Part shown: piece by piece, positions 62,006 to 64,000 of the stretch | Layout of the letters: each line of letters opens with the position of its first letter | Numbering within the stretch: position 1 is the first letter of the stretch | Assembly (NCBI RefSeq): GCF_020882245.1 | Contig: NC_083600.1 | Span: 6,882,001 to 6,946,000, forward strand | Direction: 5' to 3' | DNA length: 64,000 nucleotides | Source: Rhopalosiphum padi | Lineage: Eukaryota; Arthropoda; Insecta; Hemiptera; Aphididae | Translations under genes and position numbers: made by a program | Notes under the pieces: model-generated | Database searches by the model: none | Told to the model about the DNA's origin: nothing | Seen by the model: the letters and a program-made list of their open reading frames with translations, nothing else

Positions 62006-64000
62006 TAATTAATAATATCAAGTCTGGAACATTAAATATCAACGATGTCATAGAAGCACTAAAAATATTAAGTACAAAATTAGGATATAAATCAATCAAA
62101 ATTCACAAAATATCTTATGAGATTATATGTACATGTGTATATGGCATGGCATACGTGTTCAATAGGTTTGTATAGACACTTTGTTCATGATGGGATAAAA
62201 TAGGTATTATGATAAATATTATATAAGGATATTGAAATACAGTTTACAAAACTATTTACACGAAATACGGTATAATAACACACGTCTTCATATTATAATA
62301 CAGTGATATTTTTATTTACTGAAAATAATGAAAATAAAAAATGATAGGTATATTATATGATTTCAAAAGAATAGTGTAAAAAGTAACTATTTTGAGTTAA
62401 AATTAGTAGTAAACAATATTTTATTTCAATATATTAATATATTTTGATATCATTTTACATAATATTATCGTACAGTTGTTCTGTTCGCCAAAAAATATGA
62501 TAAAAATATAAAATATTAACTTTCGATAAAATTGACAGTAATAATAATGATTGTTCTTAAAAATCTTAAATAAAACACACAATATAAATATTATATTATA
62601 AATAATAATAATTTTTTTTTTTTTTATCACCAAGTATCTTGTAAATTATCACACATTTTCAGTAATCATTAGTTTTTACATGAAACAACTATACAGTTAT
62701 TTTTACTTGTTAATTAAAATATAATAATAATAACAGTTATAATATAATAATTTCTATTTGATTTAAATGTATATACTTTTTTTTTATTCATCTAATAAAG
62801 TGTACTGTTTGGGGTTTATCTATAAGTTAAGTTTTAGAGCTGTAATATCAAAATAAGGGATTATTATTTGGTATAAACGTTGTTTTAATGAAATTGTTCA
62901 ACACAAGGTATATAATTGTTTTATACAGCTACTATACAATTTAAATTATCCTTATACTATATATAGTTAATAAACTTATAAAATTATGTTTGTGGTCTTC
63001 ATAAATTATTAAGATCTCTTGCTGTGTATATTGGAAATTCTTAAACTCACATTTTCGTTTTAACAAGTAAATTGAACCAAAATGTTGACAAACATGAATT
63101 GATTTGTACATGAAACCAAACTATGGTTGTACACCATAAAAATGATTTGTAGTCAATTTTGATAGACGGGTAAATTAGTTTTAATTATCAAACGATATCA
63201 TGGTCTGTTTTTGATTAAACATAAGTATATTAATATTAATACAAATTTAAGTATATAATCACTACATATCAATTAATTCATATACTATTTTTGAAATATA
63301 AATAACTACAATATAGAATTATTTGGATACGCTTACATTAAAAAAAATAATAAAAATAAAAATACCTAATTTTGCTAGTAATAATTTAATGAATTACATA
63401 TTTAAAAAAGCCAATGGGTTGACTCAAATTTAAAAACGCTAATATTATTATCATCTTAATATAAACAATATAAAAACATTACATTTGGTTCAATTCAGCT
63501 TTATATTTCGTGTGAAATGGTCTTGAAAACTATTAAAATATTTTAAGTACCTTGTTGGTGTTCACATTTTAAATCAATATAATATTAACTGCTAAATTGA
63601 AGTTTCAAACACTCAAAAACAAGAGTATACACTATAAATAAGAATATTTTATTTTAAAACCCAAATCTTCCAGAATCTATTGTATAGTTTTTTTTTTATA
63701 TCAATTTAATATTTAAAGATGTAACTATTCAAATTTGGATAAATGTGCAATTAAAATAATATAAAGCTTATTTTTAAAATAAAAATCTATTTCATTGTGT
63801 ACAGCTAATTTTAATAATAATAATAAATTAAACTAATATATTAAAACTCTTATCTCACGATATAAATTTTAAATTATTTAAACAAATAATTTTATCGTTT
63901 TAAGTATCTATAACCGATGTCTTCCGACCATTTAAATGTGTGAATTAAAATTTAAATAGAACATAAATGTGTTAATTCATTGATTACATAATTAAATAAA
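62006..64000. other. AT-rich noncoding stretch
   Basis: Minus frames at 61917-62099 and 62421-62633 are AT-driven or cross the repeat. Nothing else was seen up to the window end. Confidence 0.65.

Noticed and set aside
1..64000. Bacterial genes, CRISPR arrays, prophage, rRNA or tRNA genes
   Set aside because: No ribosome-binding-site/ORF arrangement, regular spacer arrays or recognisable RNA genes on either strand.

Overview
The window looks like nuclear DNA of an insect, most likely an aphid or close hemipteran relative. It is extremely A+T-rich, dense in (TA)n and (AAT)n runs, with short CpG-containing islands, GT-AG splice signals and insect-type transposon relics. A dispersed repeat beginning with a TTAGATTCTGAACGGAGCGA-like motif occurs six times, and I remember it, unverified, as common in aphid genomes. 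Nothing resembles bacterial operons, rRNA, tRNA, CRISPR or phage. No complete gene can be read. The DNA is intergenic or long-intron sequence, with a few short exon-like islands.

Layout. 1-9 kb: AT-rich DNA with a possible first exon at 1.66 kb and a small island at 2.5-2.8 kb. A hAT-like transposon end (8.5 kb) abuts a decayed Jockey-type gag fragment (8.65-9.03 kb). 11.2-12.5 kb: probably one long decayed aphid-type repeat. 14.24 kb: the best plus-strand exon candidate, 49 nt with high third-position GC and TTTAG/GTAAGT borders. 15.3-20.7 kb: islands with TATA-like motifs, a 75-codon minus open frame and the best minus-strand exon candidate (18.75 kb, 138 nt). 23.3 kb: a 146-bp inverted-repeat element. 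28.2 kb: an unassigned GC-rich island open for 60 codons. 34.3-34.9 kb: an open frame with a C-X9-C-X4-C-X3-H signature, followed by a CpG-rich promoter-like stretch. 41.7 kb: another island open in several frames. 42.9 kb: a short inverted-repeat element. 46.85-48.4 kb: the largest CpG-rich region, probably promoter and 5' UTR, with a perfect donor on the minus strand at 47.82 kb. 52.2 kb: a mariner/Tc1-type transposase relic. 53.4 kb: a minus-strand exon candidate with strong splice sites. 54.6 kb: a clean 162-bp 3' end of a non-LTR retrotransposon between 14-bp target-site duplications. The rest (54.8-64 kb) is AT-rich and shows little.

How it may fit together. A minus-strand gene could start in the 46.9-48.4 kb CpG-rich region and use exons at 38.5, 25.5, 22.2 and 18.8 kb. 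The 22.2-to-18.8 phase does not match directly, so this is only a hypothesis. The 53.4 kb candidate lies upstream of that start and would belong to another unit. A plus-strand unit could include the 14.24 kb exon. None of the predicted peptides could be assigned to a protein family. RNA evidence or comparison between aphid species would decide. I see no convincing novel biological system here.
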